64,000 bases of DNA, taken from Verrucomicrobiia bacterium. GTDB lineage: Bacteria; Verrucomicrobiota; Verrucomicrobiia; Palsa-1439. A model generated the notes under the pieces. It ran no database searches and had not been told where the DNA came from. It worked only from the letters and a program-made list of their open reading frames with translations. The translations under genes and the position numbers were made by a program. Of this stretch, positions 57,001 to 64,000 are shown in pieces (the first letter of the stretch is position 1; each line of letters begins with the position of its first letter). The stretch covers positions 1 through 64,000 of the forward strand of contig JAJVHY010000017.1 in NCBI GenBank assembly GCA_022072455.1. The letters run 5' to 3'.

Positions 57001-60000
57001 CGTCGCGGCGCAGGGCGTCTTTGACGTTTTCGATGCGGTTTTCGAGATGTTGTTGGGCGGTGGCGAGATTTTGGATTTCGGCGGGATCGGGTTGCCGGGT
57101 TTGGGCGGTGGTGTCGGTGTTGAGTTTTTCGGCGGTGCGAGCGAGACCGGCGAGTCGGTCGCTGAGGGCGGGGGCGAGTTTGTCAATTTCCGCGCGGGCT
57201 TGTTCGAGGGCGGGGGCGAGTTTTTGTTTTACGTCGTCAAGGCCGCCGGCAACCTGCGTCAACGGCTCGGAAAGATTGGCGGCGTTGGCCGGGTTGGCGC
57301 GGCGTTGATTGAGTTCGTTGGTGATTTGGTTGGCGGTTGGATTTTTGGTGGCGGCTTCGAGGGCGCGTTTGATTTCGACCGGGGCTTGGATGCGGTCGAG
57401 TTGTTGTTGCGACCATTTCCAGTCGTTGACGCGGTCGGTGATGGCGGCGGGTGTGATGGGTTTTTCCCAGCGTTCCTGGGCGGCGAGGTGCCGGAGGGCG
57501 GTGGCTTGTTCGGTGACGGTCTGGCCGGTTTGGAGTTGGCGGAGGGCTTGTTCGATGGCGCGGAGGTTGGGGACGGCGTTGGTGGCGGGTTGGTCGCCGC
57601 CGGTGGTGTCGTGCAAGGCTTCGAGGGCTTCGGCGGTGCGACCGAGTGCGTGAGTAAATTGGGGGTCGGCTTGGGGGCGACGTTCTTCGAGGTCGACGCG
57701 GTCGTGGAGCTGGGCGACGGCGGCTTGCCAAGCTTCGTCGGTCGATTGGGGGGCATCGCGGCGAAGGAGTTGGTTGGTGAGTTTCGCAGTGGTGTCGGCG
57801 GCGGTGCCGGTTTGGTCTTGGAGTGCTTTGCGGGCGGTTTCGGCGCGTTGGCCGACTTCGGGTTCGAAGTTGCGGGCGGCGTTGGCGGCGTTGGCGAGAC
57901 TTTGTTGGAGGGCGTTGGCCGGGGCCTGGAGTTTGGCGGCGGTCGGCGCGTTGGTGAGAGCGCGTTCGACGTTTTCGCGGTGGCGGGCGAGGTCTTGGGC
58001 GAGATTGCGGGCGGTGTGGCCGGGGCCCGCGCCGGCATGGGCGGCGAAAGTGCGGAGTTGGTCTTCGAGAGCTTTGGCTTGGTCGGCGGCGACGGTGAGC
58101 CGGTGCGTGGCGCGTTCGGGGTGGGTGGCAAGCTGGTCGGCGAGGCTGCGTTGTTCGGTGGCAAGTTGTTGGAGGTCGCGCAAGGCGAGATTGGCTTCGG
58201 TGACGGCGAGGAGTTGTTTGTCGGTTTCGGCGGCGGTGCGGGCGAGGGCGCTGGCGGCGAGGGGTTCGGCGATTTTTTCGAGCGCGGCTTGGGCGGCGGG
58301 AGTGGTGCCGGTTTTGACTTGTTCGGTGGCGCGTTCGAGGGCGGTTTTGGTGGCTTGGATGCCTTCGTGGTGGGCGCGGCTGATGGCGCTGCCGACCAGA
58401 GCGAGGTCGGCGGCAGCGCGGGCGGATTCGGTGCGGGGGAGGGTGTCTTTGATTTGGCGGAGGACGGCGGCGGCTTTGCGGTCGGTCGCGTCGGCAGCGG
58501 TGGTGGCGGTGAGTAGGGCTTGCTGTTTTTGGATCGCATCGGCGGCCGGATTGAAGACGACGGCGCGCGCTTCGCGGGTTTTGACGTGCAGTTGTTCGGA
58601 TAACTCGCTGAGTTCGAGGATGGATTGGTTGAGGGCTTGGCGGTCTTGGAGATTTTTCAGGCGGTCGGGTTCAAAGCCGGGGCTGGCAATCAAGATCCGC
58701 AAGGGCGCGGACTCGCCGCGCTGGCCTTTGAGGTCGGTGGCGACCAGTTTGGTGAGGATGTGATCGCCGGGATGGACCCCGAGTTCAAACAGATCCCACG
58801 CGCGGGCGACGGTGACATCGCCGGTGAGAATCGCCGCGAGCGGAACAGTTTGCCATTCCCCGCGATTGACTTGGATGGCATGGACGATGTTCGCGAGGCC
58901 CAGATCATCCTTGGCGCTGCCGGTGAGGTTGATGATGGAATCGGGGGGGAGGACTTGGTCACGCTCCGGTCGGTCAATCTTGACAAAGGGGAGGAGGTCG
59001 GGGCGGACGCGAATTTCGTATTGCGGGCTGTATTTGTTTTCAAAACCGGTTTGCGCGGCTACGAGGCGGATTTGGAAAGTCCCGGCAGCAGTCAACGGCA
59101 CCCGCGCGAGCAGCCGGACATTGGGGTCGCGGGCGAGGGGAATTTCTTGTTTGGTGGTCGCGCCCGTGCCGGTTTCGAGTTGGAGCGCGGCTTCCCGGAT
59201 GGGTTGGTCAACTTCGAGGTTCAATTCGACGGTTGTGCCTTCGAGCGCGTCGAGGTCGCCGTTCTCCTCTGTGACGGTCATGGCCGGCAAGCGGGTGTAG
59301 CTCGGGTATTGGTACGTCTTGTGAAAGCGAACGATGTGCGGGCGCGGGCGGGGTGTGAGTGTGTACAACCGCGTGATCGCATCTCGCGCGCGGACGCGGA
59401 ACTGGACCGGGGTCTGATTCAGTTGGACCGTGGCGGTGAACTGATTGGCTGCGCTGAGCATCATGAGGGTGCGTTCGGCGGGGCGCAGGGTTTCGAGGAT
59501 GACTTCCTTCACCGCCGGGCCGGTCACTTCAACCGTGACCGGCACACTGTCCCCTTCGGGGGCGATCTGGTCGGGCGGGGTGGGGGCGAGCACTGTGATT
59601 TGCACGTTTGAATACCGGGCCAGATTCGCGCCCGGCAAGACGGCGCGCGCGAACGATTGCGGGAACCGCAGTCCCGGTGCGAGCAGCAACACCAGCAAGA
59701 CCGCCCCCGCCGCGCCCGCCGCGTACAGCCAGCCGGCAATCAGTTTGCCAGTCAACAGCCGGTTAATCTGCAAATCACCGACATCGTGCGCGGTGGCTGC
59801 CTGCAACGCGGCGCGAAATTCCGTGGAATCCCAGCGCGCGTCGGTCTCGGCGAGTTCGATGGCGGAGAGCAATTCCTCGCGCAACTGCGGCGCCGCCAAT
59901 TCCATCAGCCGTGCCAGTTCCCGCGCATCCAAACGCCGCACCAGATACCGGCCGCACTCGATCCAAAACATCACACCCGTGGCGACATAGCCGGTAATAC

Positions 60001-60184
60001 TCAGTCCCATCCGCAACGCATCCGGCAACACAACCAACCGGTCCACCAACGCCAAGACGATCATCGCCCCCAACCAAACCGCGAGCGTGCTGCACAGACC
60101 GCGCACCCAAATCAACCGCTGCCGTTGCCGGCGGAAGCGCTGGAGTTTCTCCAAAACGATGGGATGAATCGTCGCGGTTGTCAT
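54011..60184 (-). CDS. giant DUF4175-type membrane protein, Ala/Gln-rich
   Basis: This 2057-residue protein has three membrane segments near the N-terminus (about 30-53, 60-80, 150-172), an extracytoplasmic beta-rich region (about 190-510), and then some 1300 residues of Ala/Gln/Glu-rich helical, probably coiled-coil sequence. At least four internal units start with NQVAPLQQAAADL or a close variant. The C-terminal PPKLARDLLDSQREGVGGEYREMVEMYF (landmark) is typical of this uncharacterised family. ATG 60184 overlaps the upstream vWA gene. It is longer than most relatives because of the repeats; a scaffold or envelope role is a guess. Confidence 0.75.
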   Translation of the reverse strand: MTTATIHPIVLEKLQRFRRQRQRLIWVRGLCSTLAVWLGAMIVLALVDRLVVLPDALRMGLSITGYVATGVMFWIECGRYLVRRLDARELARLMELAAPQLREELLSAIELAETDARWDSTEFRAALQAATAHDVGDLQINRLLTGKLIAGWLYAAGAAGAVLLVLLLAPGLRFPQSFARAVLPGANLARYSNVQITVLAPTPPDQIAPEGDSVPVTVEVTGPAVKEVILETLRPAERTLMMLSAANQFTATVQLNQTPVQFRVRARDAITRLYTLTPRPRPHIVRFHKTYQYPSYTRLPAMTVTEENGDLDALEGTTVELNLEVDQPIREAALQLETGTGATTKQEIPLARDPNVRLLARVPLTAAGTFQIRLVAAQTGFENKYSPQYEIRVRPDLLPFVKIDRPERDQVLPPDSIINLTGSAKDDLGLANIVHAIQVNRGEWQTVPLAAILTGDVTVARAWDLFELGVHPGDHILTKLVATDLKGQRGESAPLRILIASPGFEPDRLKNLQDRQALNQSILELSELSEQLHVKTREARAVVFNPAADAIQKQQALLTATTAADATDRKAAAVLRQIKDTLPRTESARAAADLALVGSAISRAHHEGIQATKTALERATEQVKTGTTPAAQAALEKIAEPLAASALARTAAETDKQLLAVTEANLALRDLQQLATEQRSLADQLATHPERATHRLTVAADQAKALEDQLRTFAAHAGAGPGHTARNLAQDLARHRENVERALTNAPTAAKLQAPANALQQSLANAANAARNFEPEVGQRAETARKALQDQTGTAADTTAKLTNQLLRRDAPQSTDEAWQAAVAQLHDRVDLEERRPQADPQFTHALGRTAEALEALHDTTGGDQPATNAVPNLRAIEQALRQLQTGQTVTEQATALRHLAAQERWEKPITPAAITDRVNDWKWSQQQLDRIQAPVEIKRALEAATKNPTANQITNELNQRRANPANAANLSEPLTQVAGGLDDVKQKLAPALEQARAEIDKLAPALSDRLAGLARTAEKLNTDTTAQTRQPDPAEIQNLATAQQHLENRIENVKDALRRDANAQDLTTDESRARARDADNAVAILRQKPVPTAAELLQHAATTAQPDQQQRDLKDAAQQQAKLADDLKQLAAHYKNTEAGQPELTRAALRETEKELGLKTALDTEYAKIAALQNLATLPPEQQLAELEHALEDNQPLRQALSEIAQTTLQSAATNLEKSAEREQQIGQLAAIEQARQIAAAAQKLARQDLPALTQQAGEVAKPELAAAAQRLAVVAAATPQDTSKPPEQTAQQMQNQVAPLQQAAADLEAAAQKLEPTAPAVAAQTRQASEQATQLADQAAQVANALNPAPPQQQAQQIAAAAKKLADQDVPAIAEKAGPTAQPELQRAGQNLENVATRLPDAAAQSPAQLAKALQNQVAPLQQAAADLKTAGTKTTQAAQELQKQADAATEKAKAEPTNAEAARQAQAAQQQARTSAQQAHAAQQQARQASQQAERLAQQAGQLATELNQNQPAAQAKQLAEAVKKLAEQSVPSLAAKAGDTAPPELGTAGEKLTATAKNLPTDTTQPAAQLAKQVQHQVAPLQQAAADLQAAAAKLDPALAPQARQASAQAAQLATQAEELAKSLNPTPVPTGEQAKQLAAAAQKLAQQDLPALVPQADATARPELGRATQKLANAANSIPQDFSRPADQILQQMQNQVAPLQQAAADLEAAAAKQATAAQAAQQRASAAGQQAQQAQANNAPPAVQQQAATAHQQAQAAAQQAQAANQQAQQAAQTAGQLAQQAAQLAAAMNQAKPLLQAVAQQPAIEQTVRTAGNDIERAGRHETRLGQDDQGQQLQQLGQTIESKTGDQVAQAATAMAHASSPTQLTPVAQAAQTAIQAAAQNVNAARSQLSSSPGTPPGSTAAPSQLAATAPETAKWLARTLDSLDANLNPPGTPVPPSAAPNPAAFAAQSAAQAQSATMLAARNSGLAPGEQPVAQSAGQVSGTGDGGGGPATGDLPDVRPAGGNWGKLPPKLARDLLDSQREGVGGEYREMVEMYFRAIADKARETKP
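55049..56297 (-). repeat. four internal repeats in the giant DUF4175-type gene
   Basis: The segment encoding QVAPLQQAAADL occurs near 55049-55090, 55408-55446, 55897-55933 and 56260-56297, i.e. at spacings of about 359, 489 and 363 bases (roughly 120, 163 and 121 codons). Surrounding Ala/Gln-rich sequence is also similar, indicating expansion by tandem duplication. Confidence 0.7.
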
Positions 60185-62613
60185 ATCAGTCCCTTCCGTT
60201 TCCGCAATATCCACTCGGTGGTCAGCAACGCAATGACCGGGATGAACCAGTACCAGCTTTGCCAGAGGACGGTTTCGGATTCTTCAATCCGGCCTTGGCT
60301 CAACGGGTCGAGTTGCGTCAACAGCTTGTCCGCCTCTTCCTCGCGGAAAAATTCACCGCTGCCACTCGCGTGCGCCAGTTGTTTGAGCAACTCCTCCTGG
60401 CAGGTCAGCTCCGCGAGTTCGCTCGATGCATCGCCGCCGCGGCGCTGCACATGAAAGGTGACCGGCAGATCGGCGGTCGCGGGCACGAGGCGGCCGGCAT
60501 CCACGCGGACTTCATAATCGCCCGGCAACAACGCGCCGGTCTTGCCGCGAAACACCCCGCCCTCGGTGGCCGACAATGGCAGACTCGCGAGTTTCTTGCC
60601 GTCGCGCGACAGGGTCACCGTCGGCTGACCGGCGGTGATCGACCGGCCGTGTTCGTCGCGGAGTCGGACGCGGAGTTCGACGGCATCGCCCATTTCGTAA
60701 TTGGTGGCGCCGGCATCGAGGGCGATGTGTTTGTTTTGCGCCGCATACGCCGGCTCCATGATGGCGTTGGCGATCTGCTGCCAGAACGCGTCCTGATATT
60801 TATCGGCCACGTCGTACCGCCAGCGCCACGTTTCATCGAGGCCCAGATACAATACCTTGCCGGCCCCGAATTGACGGAGCACGATCGCCGGGAATTTCTG
60901 GGCGCCGGTCGGCGCTTCCACGAGCGTCTCCGTGCCCGGCAAGGCTTTCGTGCCGGCAATCCAGTGCGGGGGTTGCAGCCGTTTCCAGAGCGCGACGTTT
61001 TCCGTGCTGCTGGCGGCCAACCGGAGCGCGCCGAATTCCGCGCCGCGATCCGTCAACTGCAACCGGCTCGGCAATTCCGCCGGTGCCTTGTCGAGCCATT
61101 CGACGGGGAACAACGGCCCGAGCGGACCTTTCGCGTACCCCGGCAACACGGCGCGTTGGCCATCAATAAAAAACAAGCCGCCGCCCCGGTCGCCGACGAA
61201 TTCCTTGATCCACTCCAGCTCCTCCGCGCGGAGCAGCTCGGCCGGGACTTCGCCAAAACCGATCAAGTCATACGCGAACAACGCCTCGCGCGAGGTCGGG
61301 AACTGGCCGGATTTTTCACCGCGTTCCCATTGGTCAGTCACCTCCGTGCCGGCGACGAGGGCGTTGACTTGCCACTGCGGATTCCGGTCGAACATGTTGC
61401 GCAGGTACCGGAATTCCCAGCGGGGCCGGCCATCGAGCAGGAGCAGCTTGCGTTTTTGCGTGACGGCGCGCGAGCGGAAGACGGTCACGTTGTTCGTCGA
61501 ATCTTTTTCGCCGGTCAACGGCGTGATGCTGGCCTTGAGTTCGAGGGGGAAGCTGGTGTACTCGGCGTCTTGCGTCAGCAGCCGTTTGGCTTCGACCAGT
61601 TCTTTGACTGGAAAATCGTACTCCACGGTCCGGCGATTGGATCGTTCGGTGGTCAGCGACTTTTCCCAGAGCGTTCGGTCGCCGTCGGTGATCTTCAAGG
61701 TAAACGCCTGCCCCGCCGGCATGTCGTCCTTGAACATGATTTCACCGCGAACGCGATCTTCAAAAAAGACCGACTGGGGCGCGGTGACGCGGAGGACGGC
61801 CAGGTCTGGCGGGCGGTCGACGGTGCCGACGCCGACGCTGAAAATCGGGACGTTGCGCGCGCTGGCGACCTTGGCCATCTCCAACGGTGAGCCGCCTTGA
61901 TTGTGTTGCCCGTCCGACACGAGAACGATGGCGGTGCGTTCGTCGCGCCGCTGGCCGAGGCGCGCGGCGATGGCGGTGCTGAGATCGGTGCGGTCGGTTT
62001 CGGGTTTGGCGGCGAACGTTTTCGGCAATTCGAGTCGTTGTTCGCCGATCCAGACCGGCGTGGCTTCGTCGCCGCGGAGCAGCCAGAATTCGACGTTGTG
62101 CTTTTTGGTCAACTTCGGCACGAGGCCGTCCCGGTCATCGAGTAACAATTGTTCCACGCGCTTCCAACGGGCCGTGGAGTCGAACCGTTCAACGGCGGCC
62201 GTGACGGCATTGCTGATTTTCTCGGGGTTCGGCGCGAGGCCGAGGATGTTGGTCTTCAAGACGCTGTCATCGAACCAACCATGCCGGTGGGCGACGAGCA
62301 GTTTGCGCGACGCGTTCATCGCTTCATCCGTCAGCGCCATGCTTTGCGATGCGTCCACAAACACGAGGACCCGCGCCAGTTCGCCGATGGTGCGCCGGTG
62401 TTGCAACACCGGCCCCGCCAACATTAACACCAACAAAAACACCACCACCGCGCGCAACGCCGGCAACAGCCAGCGTTGGGGGTTGGCCTGCCGGCGTGTC
62501 TCGCGCCAATACAATGCCGCCGCCGCGCCGGCCAGCAACACCGCGAGCAGCAGCGTCAGCCAGAGCGCCCAATCGCCGAGGAAACGCAAATCGGTGACGG
62601 TTTGCGTTGTCAT
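60181..62613 (-). CDS. von Willebrand factor A domain membrane protein
   Basis: This 810-residue protein has two membrane segments at the N-terminus (about 15-34 and 50-67) and a vWA domain whose MIDAS motif VDASQSM lies near residue 86-92. SDGQHNQGG follows later in that domain. Next is a domain resembling class I glutamine amidotransferases (about 415-640, without visible catalytic cysteine), a beta-rich part and a C-terminal membrane helix. It overlaps both neighbours by ATGA, forming a BatA-like operon. MoxR-type ATPases usually accompany such genes; none is visible here, perhaps beyond the right edge. Confidence 0.78.
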   Translation of the reverse strand: MTTQTVTDLRFLGDWALWLTLLLAVLLAGAAAALYWRETRRQANPQRWLLPALRAVVVFLLVLMLAGPVLQHRRTIGELARVLVFVDASQSMALTDEAMNASRKLLVAHRHGWFDDSVLKTNILGLAPNPEKISNAVTAAVERFDSTARWKRVEQLLLDDRDGLVPKLTKKHNVEFWLLRGDEATPVWIGEQRLELPKTFAAKPETDRTDLSTAIAARLGQRRDERTAIVLVSDGQHNQGGSPLEMAKVASARNVPIFSVGVGTVDRPPDLAVLRVTAPQSVFFEDRVRGEIMFKDDMPAGQAFTLKITDGDRTLWEKSLTTERSNRRTVEYDFPVKELVEAKRLLTQDAEYTSFPLELKASITPLTGEKDSTNNVTVFRSRAVTQKRKLLLLDGRPRWEFRYLRNMFDRNPQWQVNALVAGTEVTDQWERGEKSGQFPTSREALFAYDLIGFGEVPAELLRAEELEWIKEFVGDRGGGLFFIDGQRAVLPGYAKGPLGPLFPVEWLDKAPAELPSRLQLTDRGAEFGALRLAASSTENVALWKRLQPPHWIAGTKALPGTETLVEAPTGAQKFPAIVLRQFGAGKVLYLGLDETWRWRYDVADKYQDAFWQQIANAIMEPAYAAQNKHIALDAGATNYEMGDAVELRVRLRDEHGRSITAGQPTVTLSRDGKKLASLPLSATEGGVFRGKTGALLPGDYEVRVDAGRLVPATADLPVTFHVQRRGGDASSELAELTCQEELLKQLAHASGSGEFFREEEADKLLTQLDPLSQGRIEESETVLWQSWYWFIPVIALLTTEWILRKRKGLI

Positions 62614-64000
62614 TGTTTCACGCCTCCGACGCGTTGGGCAAGGGCGAGTTCGGCAAAGATCAACCCGAGCAACACCCAGAGCAATGGCCGCCAGATTTCG
62701 CGACCGAAACGCCGCCGCTGTTCGAGCTCGTGATATTCATCCCACGACTTGACGATCTTCGCGTCCCACGGTTTGGCGACGGTCTTGAGTTCTTCCGCCG
62801 TCAACTGGGTGAGATCGGATTCGGCGCGCGTGGTGTTGACGACGAAATGCACCGGCCCATTCGTCGGCGCGTCGAGCGCGTAAAGTCCCGGCAGGCGGGT
62901 GTCGGCGAAATGGACGAGCGCGCGCCCGGCGGCATTGGTGGCGGTCAATTTATGTTTTTGGCCGAGTGGGTCGGTCAGTTCCAGTGACTTGCCGGTCAAC
63001 TCCGCCGGTAGGACGGCGATGAGTGGCCGGCCGATGTCCACATTGCGCGGTGGGTCGAACTTCGCGGCCAAGTATGTGACCAGTTGTTGCATCAACGGCA
63101 GGTAGAAGGGCCGCATCGGGAGGTTCGACCACTCGGCGGAACAGGGGACGCTCGAGGCGATGATGCTGCCGTCGCCGAATTTCTTTTCCACGAGGAACGG
63201 ATCGCCGTTGTTGAGCCGGGCAAGGACGAACGGCGCGTCGTTGGTTGTCGTGCCGGCTTTCTCGGCGAGTTTGTACCAGAGACGGATGGTGGCGGTGGCG
63301 AGGTTGCCTTGCCGGGGATCATTGAAGACGGTCAGGGCGGGATGGTCGTAGTGCTGGACGAGAATCGCGCTGTGCGGCGTGCTGTCGTCGAGGCTGCCTT
63401 CGAGCGCGGTCAGGCGACCGGGGAACAAACCCTTGCCGTCTCCGGCAAATTTGGCGTTGTACCAGTCGGTCTTGATGCGGCTGCCGGGGAAGATCAGCAG
63501 CCCGCCGCCGCCCCGGACAAAATCCTCGAGCGCGGTGACTTGTTTGGCGTTGAGTTGCGGGACGTTGGCGAGGACGACGACGCGTTGGTCTTTGAGCTGT
63601 TTGGCGTCGAGTTGGTTGGGGGTGATGACGGTGGTGGTGATGAGGTCGGCGAGCGTGGTTTTGACGGCGCTGTAGGGGCGGAGTGCGATCTCTAGGAAAT
63701 CGGTCTCGCCGTCGAGTTGGCCACCGCCGGGATTGCCGTTGACGAGGAGGACCGGCAGGCGGTCCCAGACCGGGACGCTGGCGAAGAATGAGTTGTCGGC
63801 TTTCAAAACATCCGGCACGTCGGCTTCGACGGCGATGACATGTGAGCCGGCTGTCTCGAACGTGTGCGTGAACAGCACCTGACCGTCTTCGCCCGGTTCG
63901 AGGGAAACCTGCGACGCCGAGCGTTCCTGGCCGTCCACGCGGAAATACACGCGGAGGTTCGGATACGCTGTCGCGCCGTGGTTTTTCAAATTGGCGCGCA
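62610..64000 (-). CDS. BatA/vWA-type operon membrane protein (5' end outside window)
   Basis: The frame is open to the right edge, so the N-terminal part (in this family usually a BatA membrane region and vWA domain) is missing. The visible 460 or so residues include a CARDB-like beta domain (LKNHGATAYPNLRVYF), a glutamine-amidotransferase-like domain (FVRGGGGLLIFPG, SGVPC-like SSVPCSAEWSNLP) and a C-terminal membrane helix (WRPLLWVLLGLIFAELALA). It ends with an ATGA overlap into the next vWA gene. Function is unknown. Confidence 0.72.
   Translation of the reverse strand, partial: RANLKNHGATAYPNLRVYFRVDGQERSASQVSLEPGEDGQVLFTHTFETAGSHVIAVEADVPDVLKADNSFFASVPVWDRLPVLLVNGNPGGGQLDGETDFLEIALRPYSAVKTTLADLITTTVITPNQLDAKQLKDQRVVVLANVPQLNAKQVTALEDFVRGGGGLLIFPGSRIKTDWYNAKFAGDGKGLFPGRLTALEGSLDDSTPHSAILVQHYDHPALTVFNDPRQGNLATATIRLWYKLAEKAGTTTNDAPFVLARLNNGDPFLVEKKFGDGSIIASSVPCSAEWSNLPMRPFYLPLMQQLVTYLAAKFDPPRNVDIGRPLIAVLPAELTGKSLELTDPLGQKHKLTATNAAGRALVHFADTRLPGLYALDAPTNGPVHFVVNTTRAESDLTQLTAEELKTVAKPWDAKIVKSWDEYHELEQRRRFGREIWRPLLWVLLGLIFAELALAQRVGGVKQ

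Overview
The window looks like a chromosomal segment of a Verrucomicrobia-type bacterium, possibly of the Pedosphaera/Limisphaera group. This is inferred from its mix of genes: a PEP-CTERM repeat protein followed by prepilin-type proteins with an H-X9-DG motif, a DUF4175/von Willebrand factor A operon, squalene-cyclase-like repeat proteins, many AraC regulators beside glycoside hydrolases, and orphan RHS cassettes. No rRNA, tRNA or CRISPR array was found.

Bases 1-6800 are an accessory island: an array of four 5'-truncated RHS core cassettes, the first running off the left edge. Each ends in a different short, very cysteine-rich, hydrophobic tip, and each tip is followed by a small gene. Three of those small genes encode proteins with two hydrophobic segments, which makes them candidate immunity proteins. 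Cassette boundaries carry a GGGGTCAAC-type motif. The same motif borders a 415-bp duplication at 6.8-7.7 kb that left a truncated copy of a HAD phosphatase gene. The tips and small genes look AT-richer than the rest of the window.

Bases 7.4-11.6 kb hold metabolic genes: HAD phosphatase, YjbQ, GH36 alpha-galactosidase, cupin and PduO-type cobalamin adenosyltransferase. Bases 11.5-19.3 kb are a complete F1Fo ATP synthase operon on the minus strand (atpZ, atpI-like, B, E, F, H, A, G, D, C) with a cytidylate-kinase-like gene coupled to its end. A secreted 13-repeat propeller-like protein follows, then lplA divergent from aceE. The E2 and E3 subunits of pyruvate dehydrogenase lie about 18 kb further on (44.1-46.7 kb).

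Bases 26-41 kb are rich in AraC regulators and show rearrangement. An IS5-type element (26961-27798) lies between an AraC gene and a protein whose 5' end it has replaced. A paralogue of that protein (40.1 kb) closes an operon of PEP-CTERM protein and two pseudopilin-like proteins, and is followed by a decayed AraC gene. A PIG-L deacetylase and a six-hairpin glycosidase form another sugar-related pair.

Bases 41-64 kb hold a PhoD-like phosphatase, a GNAT plus C45 Ntn-hydrolase pair, aceF-lpdA, and a pstB-phoU-phoB-phoR operon preceded by a Pho-box-like repeat. They end with a minus-strand operon of BatA-like/vWA proteins, a 2057-residue Ala/Gln-rich DUF4175-type protein and a squalene-cyclase-like repeat protein, cut by the right edge.
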